A DNA stretch of 64,000 nt, taken from NCBI GenBank assembly GCA_001858525.1, contig LAPX01000014.1:25278-89277 (forward strand). Reading direction: 5' to 3'. Positions 55,875 through 63,217 of this stretch are shown here, in pieces. Every line of letters starts with the position of its first letter. The first letter of the stretch is position 1. Source of the stretch: Vampirovibrio chlorellavorus (GTDB lineage Bacteria; Cyanobacteriota; Vampirovibrionia; Vampirovibrionales; Vampirovibrionaceae). Both the position numbers and the translations under genes were made by a program. Under the pieces are notes generated by a model. That model made no database searches. It worked only from the letters and a program-made list of their open reading frames with translations, and had not been told where the DNA came from.

Positions 55875-55937
55875 TTAAATTGCTTTGGGCGTTGATTGAA
55901 ACCACTGCTTGGATATTGAAAAAATAGCATTTTTCAT
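55875..55937 (-). CDS. Predicted 20-residue peptide
   Basis: GGGGGAGG lies 10 bases before ATG 55937 and the frame closes after 20 codons (MKNAIFSISKQWFQSTPKAI). It could be a leader peptide, a decayed copy of the 55-residue gene, or a short amphipathic peptide. Only the ribosome binding site supports it. Confidence 0.3.
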   Translation of the reverse strand: MKNAIFSISKQWFQSTPKAI

Positions 55938-56275
55938 GGTCGGATAACCTCCCCCGATCGGCTAATTTGAATTTTTGGCGTTCCGATGACACCCTAGACT
56001 ATTGGAGAGTTTCTTCACGAGCAAGCCTCCATTTCTCCACGATTACTATTCATGTTCAGGGAAAATTTTCACAAGGGATAACTGAATTATAGAAACTGCC
56101 GAAGTAAAAGCCTCTGCTTTTAAGGATTTTTTAAGGATTAAAAAAGAGCGATCGTGAAGTCAAAGGCCTGTGTCTGGAAATCCTTCGTTTGGCTTAATTC
56201 CGGGCCGGTTTTTCCTGTGTGCCGTAAACCATCCCTTATAATGTGGAGGATTAGCAGTTTAACGGTTGGCGATTT
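55938..56275. other. Gene-free region before the phosphoesterase gene
   Basis: 338 bases, AT-rich, with promoters expected for both directions. No structured element noted. Confidence 0.4.
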
Positions 56276-57601
56276 GTGAAGCAAATGCACGCATCGGAGC
56301 AAGACGGTCCAGCAAGTTCAAAGGGACCAGACTATCCTGCTATGGAAAAGCTGAAAGCCTACATTGTCAGCGATGTGCATCTGAATAACCATCCGTTTGA
56401 TTCGGCCCATCTGGCTGAAAACCCTCGGCGTCGCAATTTCCGGCTTTTTTTAAGGCGCTTAAACGAGGAATTGCAGGCCGGTGAGCGCATGCAGCTCATT
56501 CTGAACGGCGATATTCTGGATATTACCGGCTCCTGGTCTGAAAGCATTATGCCCTGGGACGTGGATCGCACGCTGGTGCTAGACACGCTCAAGCGGCTAT
56601 TACTAGAGATTATGGAAAACAATTTAAGCACCTTTGAGGAGCTTAGAAAGCTGCTGCGGCATCCATTGACCGAGATTATCTACGTGTTTGGCAACCACGA
56701 CGGCATGTTGCAGCAGTATCCGGAAAGTCATGCCGTGGTGAAGGCTTTTTTATGCCCGGAGTCCGAAGGGCAGTCTCGCATTCGGTTTGTGCCCTTTTAC
56801 GCTTCCGACGAGTTGGACTTGTATCTGGAGCATGGGCATTTGCAAGATCCCTTCAACCGCAAGTGCGGCCAGAACGAGCCGCCCTTGGGTGATGTGATCA
56901 ACGTGCTCATCGTCAATCGTTTTGTGGAGCTGGCGGTCAATCGATTTCGGGAACATGGGTATTCCGAAACCTTTATTAACCGAATTCATAGCCGCCTGCA
57001 TGATATTGAATACCTGCGTCCGCTGGCGTTGCTGCCGGTGTGGATTCAGACCATTGGCTACGAGTATGAAAGTCACCCGGAAAGTCGACACAAAGTCATG
57101 GGCGTGCCGGATATTTTATTGGCGGTCATTGCCGAAATCTTGCGGGACCCTGATATGGTGGCCTATATGACCCGCCGTTTGCAATGGCCTCGCCCCATGT
57201 TGCCCTTGATGATTAAACTGATTTTGCAGATTCCCTGGATTTTGCCAGTCATTTCTTTTTTCACCTCCAAACTGATGCGGCGAACCCACTCCAATAAGTA
57301 CCAGTACAAGGCCGCCCAAAAAATTCACCGGGAAAAAGGGTACCGACTGATTGCCTTTGGTCATACCCATATTCCGGGGGTGCAGCCCTTGAGCCAGAGC
57401 GCTTATTATTTCAACACGGGGAGCTGGAAACCGGTCATCAACCTATTTAAAATTTCCAAGGATCCGGTCGAGCTGGAGTACCTGAACCCGGACGTGCAAT
57501 TCAACAAGGTGGAACGCTCCGGCATTTTGCTGATTGAAAAATCAGACAGCACAGCCCCGGCGGAGTTTTCCCTGCAAACCATTCAGAGCGGCCTCGGCTA
57601 A
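56276..57601 (+). CDS. Calcineurin-like metallophosphoesterase
   Basis: 441 residues from GTG 56276; ATG 56285 or ATG 56342 are alternatives, the last just before the domain. The five metal motifs are present: IVSDVHLNNHP, LNGDILDI, VFGNHDG, YLEHGHL, and FGHTHIPG. The central part (about 225-370) is an insertion with a hydrophobic stretch (LPLMIKLILQIPWILPVISFF) that may associate with membrane. The set resembles LpxH-type UDP-diacylglucosamine pyrophosphatases, but is longer. Substrate not proven. Confidence 0.85.
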   Translation: MKQMHASEQDGPASSKGPDYPAMEKLKAYIVSDVHLNNHPFDSAHLAENPRRRNFRLFLRRLNEELQAGERMQLILNGDILDITGSWSESIMPWDVDRTLVLDTLKRLLLEIMENNLSTFEELRKLLRHPLTEIIYVFGNHDGMLQQYPESHAVVKAFLCPESEGQSRIRFVPFYASDELDLYLEHGHLQDPFNRKCGQNEPPLGDVINVLIVNRFVELAVNRFREHGYSETFINRIHSRLHDIEYLRPLALLPVWIQTIGYEYESHPESRHKVMGVPDILLAVIAEILRDPDMVAYMTRRLQWPRPMLPLMIKLILQIPWILPVISFFTSKLMRRTHSNKYQYKAAQKIHREKGYRLIAFGHTHIPGVQPLSQSAYYFNTGSWKPVINLFKISKDPVELEYLNPDVQFNKVERSGILLIEKSDSTAPAEFSLQTIQSGLG

Positions 57602-57639
57602 TAAAATTGGACTGGCTTAATGGCTCATTTGAGAGCCAC

Positions 57640-58035
57640 TCAACCCAGACGGACCCCGTATTGGGCAGCCCAGCTCGATAGCGCCTGGGTAAGTGCCGGT
57701 GTCCAGGCCGGTTGTGCTTGGACATCCCGGGTATCGAAGAGCGCGGTCCCCCTCAGGGTGTCTTCCGGCCAACGGGGAAACAGATGAATATGCAGGTGGC
57801 GGGTTACTTCCGACAGAATGATGGTGTACGTTCTGGGAGATCCCTGTCGTTCCAGTTCGCTGGCCCAAGCCTGAGCAGCTTGCCAAATGGCCGGTGGCAA
57901 GTCGGCATACTGGCAGATTTCGGCTGCGGGGGCCAGCATAATATAGCCATTACGGGCACCCTGAACGGCCACCAAGGGTTGATCTCCCTGCAGGGCTAAA
58001 AACGGATTGGACGAGGACGATGGCTGGGTGGGCAC
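57640..58035 (-). CDS. HIT-like protein
   Basis: About 131 residues from GTG 58035 (GAGGGAG upstream); a TTG nine codons earlier is the alternative. The histidine triad HLHIHLFPRW is near residue 82 with FPRWPED following. The N-terminal part lacks the classical Asn and Gly region, so it is a divergent member. HIT enzymes hydrolyse or transfer nucleotide phosphates. The gene converges on the phosphoesterase and diverges from queA. Confidence 0.65.
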   Translation of the reverse strand: MPTQPSSSSNPFLALQGDQPLVAVQGARNGYIMLAPAAEICQYADLPPAIWQAAQAWASELERQGSPRTYTIILSEVTRHLHIHLFPRWPEDTLRGTALFDTRDVQAQPAWTPALTQALSSWAAQYGVRLG

Positions 58036-58277
58036 GGATGACACTCCCTCTTCAGCCTGCAAAACAACTCAGGTGGCAATCCCCGCATGGCAACCCGGTG
58101 GGACGGTGCCTTTGGGCGCTCGATTTTGCGGCTGGTTTACGATATTTTAGAAAATCATATCATCATCAGGATCACGCTCGGGTCACTTATGCCAATGTGC
58201 CTGACCTTGGCGTTCCTGCCCAACCCCACCCCGATCCTCCTCACTGTCCCCCTGTTCAATTTAGGTGTTTTTGTTCT

Positions 58278-59402
58278 ATGACTAGCCTTACGAGCAGCCC
58301 CAATCTGCCTTCCCAGTTTAGCAATGGCTTGTTTGATATATCCCGCAATGGCTTACAGATAGAAGATTACGATTACCCGCTGCCGGAAGCCTTGATTGCC
58401 CGCTACCCCTTGCCCCAACGGGATGAATCCCGCATGCTGGTGCTGAACCGGTCCACCGGGGAGATTACACACCACACCTTTCGGGATTTGCCCCAGTTTT
58501 TGCAGGCTGGCGATTTGTTGGCCCTCAACAATACCAAGGTCTTACCGGCCCGCTTCTACGGGCACCGTCAGGGCTTGACGGGTCGGGTGGAAATTTTAAT
58601 GCTGCACCCGGAAGGCGACGCCAGCGGACAGATTTGGACCGCGCTGATGCGTCCAGCCCGCAAGCTAAAGCCGGGCACCATTGTGGAATTCCCCAACACC
58701 CAGGCCACCATGGAAGTGCTGGCCGTGGGGGAGCGTGGCTGTTGCCGGGTCATGGTGCATCCCGCCGAGCATGGCGATGTGGCCACCCTGATGGAGCAGG
58801 TGGGGTTAATGCCCATTCCGCCCTATTTGCGCCGGGACGCTGAAGAGAGTGATAAGGAACGGTATCAGACCGTGTTCGCCAAGGTGCCGGGGGCTCAGGC
58901 CGCCCCTACGGCCAGCTTGCACTTTACCCCTAAGGTTCTGGAACAGCTTCAGCAACAGGGCGTGCAACGAACCGAGGTGACCTTGTCCGTCAGTTCTGGG
59001 ACCTTCCGCACGGTGGAAGAAGATGATATCCGGGCCCATAAAATGGATGCGGAAGCCTATACCGTGCCTGAGGAAGCCGCCATGGCCGTTCAGACAACCC
59101 GGCAGGCAGGTGGCCGTATTTTGGCGGTGGGAACCACCGTGGCCAAGACGCTGGAGACTGTGGCCAGTGAGCATCAAGGGGCGGTGATTCCTTGCAGCGG
59201 CTGGAGCAGCCTGTATATTTATCCCGGCTTTCAGTATCAAGTGGTGGATAGCCTGCTGACCAACTTCCACTTGCCCAAGTCAACACTGTTAATGCTAATC
59301 AGCGCCTTTGCCGGGCGTGAGAACGTGGCCCGGGCCTATCAGGTGGCTTTGGAAGAGGGCTATCGCTTTTACTCATATGGCGATTGCATGCTGATTCTGT
59401 AG
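58278..59402 (+). CDS. queA: S-adenosylmethionine:tRNA ribosyltransferase-isomerase
   Basis: 374 residues from ATG 58278 (an open frame from 58020 has no QueA-like sequence). It forms the epoxyqueuosine precursor on tRNA. Conserved parts: YDYPLPEALIARYPLPQRDESRMLVLNRSTG, LLALNNTKVLPARFYG, PPYL, and ILAVGTTVAKTLE, GWSSLYIYPGFQYQVVDSLLTNFHLPKSTLLMLISAFAG. Size fits. No tgt or queG gene is adjacent. The structured repeat B begins 28 bases after its stop. Confidence 0.96.
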   Translation: MTSLTSSPNLPSQFSNGLFDISRNGLQIEDYDYPLPEALIARYPLPQRDESRMLVLNRSTGEITHHTFRDLPQFLQAGDLLALNNTKVLPARFYGHRQGLTGRVEILMLHPEGDASGQIWTALMRPARKLKPGTIVEFPNTQATMEVLAVGERGCCRVMVHPAEHGDVATLMEQVGLMPIPPYLRRDAEESDKERYQTVFAKVPGAQAAPTASLHFTPKVLEQLQQQGVQRTEVTLSVSSGTFRTVEEDDIRAHKMDAEAYTVPEEAAMAVQTTRQAGGRILAVGTTVAKTLETVASEHQGAVIPCSGWSSLYIYPGFQYQVVDSLLTNFHLPKSTLLMLISAFAGRENVARAYQVALEEGYRFYSYGDCMLIL

Positions 59403-59429
59403 CGGTCTGTGACTTTTAATAAAAACTAA

Positions 59430-59562
59430 GGTGAGGCTGCTCTCACAACACGTTTGTAAAACTGCGTGCAGCTCAAACAAATAGAGAGCGCTTATGGAAA
59501 GCATTCTTTTTGAACTCGCTGTACTCAAACAGTTACAAACGTGTTGTGAGAGGATACTCACC
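59430..59562 (-). repeat. Structured inverted-repeat element, copy B
   Basis: TCTCACAACACGTTTGTAA (59441-59459) and TTACAAACGTGTTGTGAGA (59533-59551) pair over 19 bases without mismatch. GGTGAG (59430-59435) and CTCACC (59557-59562) extend the stem beyond 5-base bulges. In minus-strand orientation it carries the same 39-nt and 19-nt blocks as copy A in the same order, and its outer end is followed by TTAGTTTTTATT. Outer stems of A and B differ but stay complementary. Confidence 0.75.
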
Positions 59563-59571
59563 AAAACCAAT

Positions 59572-59601
59572 AAAAAACCCGACCGGGGGGATGTGGTCGG
59601 G
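59572..59601 (-). terminator. Second minus-strand terminator after rpmB
   Basis: On the minus strand CCCGACC (59595-59601) and GGTCGGG (59578-59584) form a perfect 7-bp stem, 10-base loop, followed by TTTTTTATT. No protein gene ends here, since rpmB has its own terminator at 59745. Confidence 0.75.
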
Positions 59602-59744
59602 TAATATAGGCAAAGGGAAATGGGGGGATAGAGAGACAAGGGGCTGAAAATCAGGGAGAGTTGGAGGGAGAGGAGAGGGATTTGGAATCTGCTTAATAAA
59701 GCCCACTGAAGTGCGCCTGGTGATAAAGTGTGAACTTTTATGAC
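59602..59744 (-). other. Possible pyrimidine-rich small RNA between two terminators
   Basis: On the minus strand this 143-base stretch is strongly pyrimidine-rich (CCCTCTCCTCTCCCTCC and similar), with several CUCC/UCCC motifs complementary to ribosome binding sites, and lies between the rpmB terminator and a second terminator. No promoter was recognised. It could be read-through spacer or a small RNA. Confidence 0.3.
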
Positions 59745-59775
59745 AAAAAGACCTCGCGGGTGGGCGAGGTCTTTT
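59745..59775 (-). terminator. Terminator of rpmB
   Basis: GACCTCGC / GCGAGGTC (59750-59757, 59764-59771), loop GGGTGG, with AAAAA on the plus strand giving T on the minus strand after the stem. About 20 bases past the rpmB stop. Confidence 0.9.
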
Positions 59776-59793
59776 GAAGTTGAAAGCCTGAGC

Positions 59794-59997
59794 TTAGCTA
59801 GCGTTCACTGCTCTGCGGATTTTGTTGGCCCGAATGCAGCTGGTGCAAACCTTGATGGTTTTGTGTTGGCCGCTGGGCAGGATGACCTTGCACTTTTGCA
59901 GGTTTGGGTACTGGAAAAAGCGGTGGTGCTTGTTGGAGAAGCAAACTTTGTTGGATTTGTTGCGACGCTTGGCGCATACTTCACAAACGCTGGCCAT
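59794..59997 (-). CDS. rpmB: 50S ribosomal protein L28
   Basis: 67 residues. Two Cys pairs, CEVC near the N-terminus and CTSC (KVCTSCIRANK), form the zinc site of the zinc-binding (C+) type of L28. KSNKVCFSNKHHRFFQYPNLQ is the basic rRNA-binding part. Monocistronic, ending at its own terminator. Confidence 0.95.
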   Translation of the reverse strand: MASVCEVCAKRRNKSNKVCFSNKHHRFFQYPNLQKCKVILPSGQHKTIKVCTSCIRANKIRRAVNAS

Positions 59998-60128
59998 GAT
60001 GAGGGGAAGTCCTTTTACTTTGGTTTACACAGTTCAAGTGTTGCCTATTGAACCATTAAAAAAAATGAATGGCAACACCCAACCCGGCCAGCAGAGTGGA
60101 GCGCTCCTTGAAAGTCACCGGGGAGCCC

Positions 60129-60743
60129 TTAAAATCCGGTGAACCAACTGGGATCGTAACCAGCACCGATTGGATAGGTGCAGAGGCTACTATCGCAGGT
60201 ATTCAATCGGACATTTCCACGCGATCGGATGGCCCCATCGTAATACAAATTGATAAAAAGCGACTTGCTGGCGTTGTCCTCAGCACCAGTTCCACTGTAA
60301 ACGCCATCGGGGTCAAAGAAGAAACGAAGGGTATTGGTTGTGTTGGTCCCGGCAAATTGTGCGTTTCTTAATTGTAATACCCCACCGTTGTGTAACTTTA
60401 GACAGGGCTCAGCTGCTGAGCATGGTGAGCTGCTACTAATGGGATGAGCATCAATGGATGAGGTCGTTTGAATAGAAACATAATTCATATAGGGAGATAA
60501 CTGGAGTGCAGTCATGGTGGTTGACGGCGCTCCGTTGGCCGCTTTGTATTGTTCGTAGGCGCTCATAATCATAAAAGCCGCTTCCCGGGCCATGGTGGTT
60601 TGCTTGGCGCTGTTATTGGTAACGCTGCTGTTGGGGTTCATAACCTTGGGAATGGCAAAAGCGGCCACCACGCCCATGATGGCCAGCGTAATCAATACTT
60701 CCACCAGAGAGAATCCGGACTGTGAGCGTTTAGAGGACTGCAT
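60129..60743 (-). CDS. Type II/IV pseudopilin, paralogue 1
   Basis: 204 residues; AAGAGA lies before ATG 60743. Prepilin signal SQSG/FSLVEVLITLAIMGVVAAFAIPKV: Gly before the cut, Phe +1, Glu +5, one hydrophobic helix. The globular part (about 40-204) contains FMIMSAYEQYKAANGAPSTT and ends DPSWFTGF with several Cys and small loops. Such proteins form short pseudopili of type II secretion or competence systems. No secretion machinery is nearby. It is a close paralogue of the gene at 60912. Confidence 0.88.
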   Translation of the reverse strand: MQSSKRSQSGFSLVEVLITLAIMGVVAAFAIPKVMNPNSSVTNNSAKQTTMAREAAFMIMSAYEQYKAANGAPSTTMTALQLSPYMNYVSIQTTSSIDAHPISSSSPCSAAEPCLKLHNGGVLQLRNAQFAGTNTTNTLRFFFDPDGVYSGTGAEDNASKSLFINLYYDGAIRSRGNVRLNTCDSSLCTYPIGAGYDPSWFTGF

Positions 60744-60911
60744 GGCGGTCTCTTTTACTTTGGTATGTTTACTTAGTCGACAGCTAAACTGAAAACTTGA
60801 ATTTTGGAGCGCCTTCCAATCTATGAGCCGATTTGAAAGCTTATCGTTTCCGGAACGCTACTGAATTCCCTGCCCTATACCTCAAGACGTCTGACTTTAG
60901 GGAAAGCCCTC

Positions 60912-61523
60912 TTAAAATCCGGTGAACCAGGAGGGATCTTCATTGCCAATTGATGACCCATCTCGTAAGTTGCCTCTGGTACGAATGACGCCATCGTAAT
61001 ACAGAGCAATTTGCATCCCCATTCCCGGCCCATCATTAACAGCATCATACTGGCCATTGGGATCGTATCTGAAAAAAATACGATTTAAAGTGGTGAATCC
61101 TCCCAAATTTTGGGCACTGTTTGCCCAGAGGGCACCACCATTATGGAGAAGAAGGCAGACTCCTTCATGGTTCGAGTTAATTGTTCCTCCATTACAGTTT
61201 GACGCAATCCCACTCCTGTTTGCATGGCTGTCTAATTGGGTGTTAGTAGGTAAAACTGAGACATAATTCATGTAAGGGGTCAAATCGCTGGCTTTCAGGG
61301 TGGTTGGCGGTGCTCCGTTGGCCGCTTTGTATTGTTCGTAGGCGCTCATAATCATAAAAGCCACTTCCCGGGCCATGGTGGTTTGCTTGGCACTGTTATT
61401 GGTAGCGCTACCCGTAGGGTTCATAACCTTGGGAATGGCAAAAGCGGCCACCACGCCCATGATGGCCAGCGTAATCAACACTTCCACCAGGGAAAAACCA
61501 CGTTGTTGAAGGGTACCGGTCAT
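60912..61523 (-). CDS. Type II/IV pseudopilin, paralogue 2
   Basis: 203 residues from ATG 61523, AAGGA 7 bases upstream; a longer in-frame start is not needed. Start QQRG/FSLVEVLITLAIMGVVAAFAIPKV and the segment AKQTTMAREVAFMIMSAYEQYKAANGAPPTT are nearly identical to paralogue 1 at both protein and DNA level, while the variable middle differs and the C-terminal DPSWFTGF is shared. Duplication with gene conversion of the front half would explain this. Confidence 0.88.
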   Translation of the reverse strand: MTGTLQQRGFSLVEVLITLAIMGVVAAFAIPKVMNPTGSATNNSAKQTTMAREVAFMIMSAYEQYKAANGAPPTTLKASDLTPYMNYVSVLPTNTQLDSHANRSGIASNCNGGTINSNHEGVCLLLHNGGALWANSAQNLGGFTTLNRIFFRYDPNGQYDAVNDGPGMGMQIALYYDGVIRTRGNLRDGSSIGNEDPSWFTGF

Positions 61524-61628
61524 AAATCGATCCTTTGCACAGAGCTGTCTAATCATGTCTAATCAATGGTATCGACCAGCGGCCTAAAAACTTGAGGGTA
61601 TTTTCTAAAATTTAATTGCTATTCAGGC

Positions 61629-61665
61629 AAAAAAACGCCCACCCGCATATTGGGGTGAGCGTTTT
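61629..61665 (-). terminator. Terminator of the Met-rich WGDPH protein gene
   Basis: On the minus strand AAAACGCTCACCCC and GGGTGGGCGTTTTTTT pair through a short loop, then a T-run. About 43 bases past the stop of the gene at 61708. Confidence 0.88.
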
Positions 61666-61707
61666 GAGTACCGATTCCTGACTGGGGTTATTAGCTCGGA
61701 GACTTTT

Positions 61708-62889
61708 TTAAGCTGCCAAGTCTCTGGCCAGTCCCTGTAAAACCGCAAGCAACGCGCTGAGGTCATCGTTTTCTTTCTCTGTCTGGAACCGGTTATATTT
61801 AAAAGTGTTGTCCCACAAGGTGTCGGTTTTGTAGTCATCAACCACGCCGTCAATGACATCGCCACCCTGCTTTTTAATGTTCTGGTTGCCATCGCCGCCT
61901 TTATGGGCACCTTTGACACCATCGGCGGTTTGACCCAGCAAACCGTGGGGGTTCACCCCGTCAGCCAACGGATTGATGCCATCGTTGATGACCACGTTGC
62001 TGTCAAGGTAGCCACCATCTTTTTGGGGCTGTTTAACTTGCAGGTCAATGGTGTACTCATCGGTTTTGACCACCAGTTTTTGACCATCCCACTGGGCAAA
62101 CTTGCCACTGCCCAGGTCAATTTTTTCATCCTTGGTCAGGGGTTTGCCGTTGACCGTGGGGGCTTTGCCAGAGCGATCGAAATAGACCAGGTTTTCCCCG
62201 ACCTGTATCCCGGCTTCACCAATCACAGTGGGCTGGACGCCATCTTTTCCGGGTTTGCCCCAGTCTACAAATTTGGTGTTGTACTGCACGTCTTTATCCG
62301 AGAGCATGTTGTAGATGTTGCCACCTTTGCCCATCACGTCGTACTGTTCGCCGTCAAAGCCCACCAGGTGAGGATCGCCCCAGTAGCGGCTGTTGTTTCC
62401 TCCGTTATAGTTGGGTGGGGAGACTTGCGGGCCAGCCAAGGCCATTAAGTTGGGCAATAGACTCATAATGCCTTTCAACAGGTTGGCCGAGGGATCTTGA
62501 AGGCCACTGTTTCCTCCACTCCCCAGCGGAAAGGTGGGGAAACCGACAGGCGGTTGAGGTTGAGGTTGAGGCTGCGGTTGCGGTTGAGCACTGCTGGCCA
62601 TGCCTTGCATCAGCATTTGCAACATCCCTGAAAACTGCATTAGCATACTACCGGCCAGAGAGAAGTTATTGGCCATCAAAAACATCTGGCTCATGGTGGC
62701 GTTGGGGGAAAAGCCCGCAGCGGGTTGAGCGGTCAAACCGGGTTGGGTAATACCAGCCATCATGGATTGCGGAGCAACCAAGCCGGGTTGAAGCATACCG
62801 GCCATCATCGGTTGCATTGCGGTAGGGACCATGGTGCCGGAAATAGCCATTCTGTTGGGAATAAAAATGCCGTTGCCCATTGAAACCAT
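61708..62889 (-). CDS. WGDPH (von Willebrand D-like) protein with Met-rich N-terminus
   Basis: 393 residues; AAAGGAG before ATG 62889. No signal peptide. Residues 1-105 are Met/Gln/Pro-rich (about 20 Met) and followed by a PQ repeat and Gly-rich linker to about 165. The C-terminal domain begins RYWGDPHLVGFDGEQYDVMGKGG (near 170), the VWD-type calcium-linked motif without the Cys pairs of animal VWD, and includes INPLADGVNPHGLLGQTADGVKG near 320. The final 30 residues are helical. It resembles bacterial surface adhesin-type WGDPH proteins. Export may use a non-Sec route. Confidence 0.8.
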   Translation of the reverse strand: MVSMGNGIFIPNRMAISGTMVPTAMQPMMAGMLQPGLVAPQSMMAGITQPGLTAQPAAGFSPNATMSQMFLMANNFSLAGSMLMQFSGMLQMLMQGMASSAQPQPQPQPQPQPPVGFPTFPLGSGGNSGLQDPSANLLKGIMSLLPNLMALAGPQVSPPNYNGGNNSRYWGDPHLVGFDGEQYDVMGKGGNIYNMLSDKDVQYNTKFVDWGKPGKDGVQPTVIGEAGIQVGENLVYFDRSGKAPTVNGKPLTKDEKIDLGSGKFAQWDGQKLVVKTDEYTIDLQVKQPQKDGGYLDSNVVINDGINPLADGVNPHGLLGQTADGVKGAHKGGDGNQNIKKQGGDVIDGVVDDYKTDTLWDNTFKYNRFQTEKENDDLSALLAVLQGLARDLAA

Positions 62890-63217
62890 GGAAATGCTCC
62901 TTTACTGATTCTTTGCTCATTTGTATTGCACAAAGCAAGCCAATGAGACGCTTGGGAGTCTATGAAATAACCAGCTCTATGTTCAATACAAACAACTTCA
63001 ATGTTATATACTATTTAAACCAACCCGATATCCAAAATTGATCGCTTAATACTGAAAATGGACTCATTTTCGGAAAATCAGAAAAATATGAGAGAATAAG
63101 CGCTTTTTGATAGGAGTGTGGACGGTCTCAGCGAGAGCAAGTGACGTTTATAACAGACAACACCCACCAGACTACTTAGAACTGGCGGGTGTTATCGTTT
63201 TGTAGAACAGTTAGGAA
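62890..63217. other. Intergenic region between the two WGDPH genes
   Basis: 328 bases. It holds the promoter region of the 61708 gene and, at 63159-63193, the likely terminator of the right-edge gene. No other feature seen. Confidence 0.5.
63159..63193 (-). terminator. Likely terminator of the right-edge WGDPH gene
   Basis: AACACCCACCAG (63159-63170) and CTGGCGGGTGTT (63182-63193) pair over 12 bases with one mismatch, 25 bases after the stop at 63218. The following T content on the minus strand is weak (GTTGTCTGTTATAA). Confidence 0.6.

Noticed and set aside
58020..58277. Earlier start for queA
   Set aside because: The extra residues do not resemble QueA and the family start follows ATG 58278.
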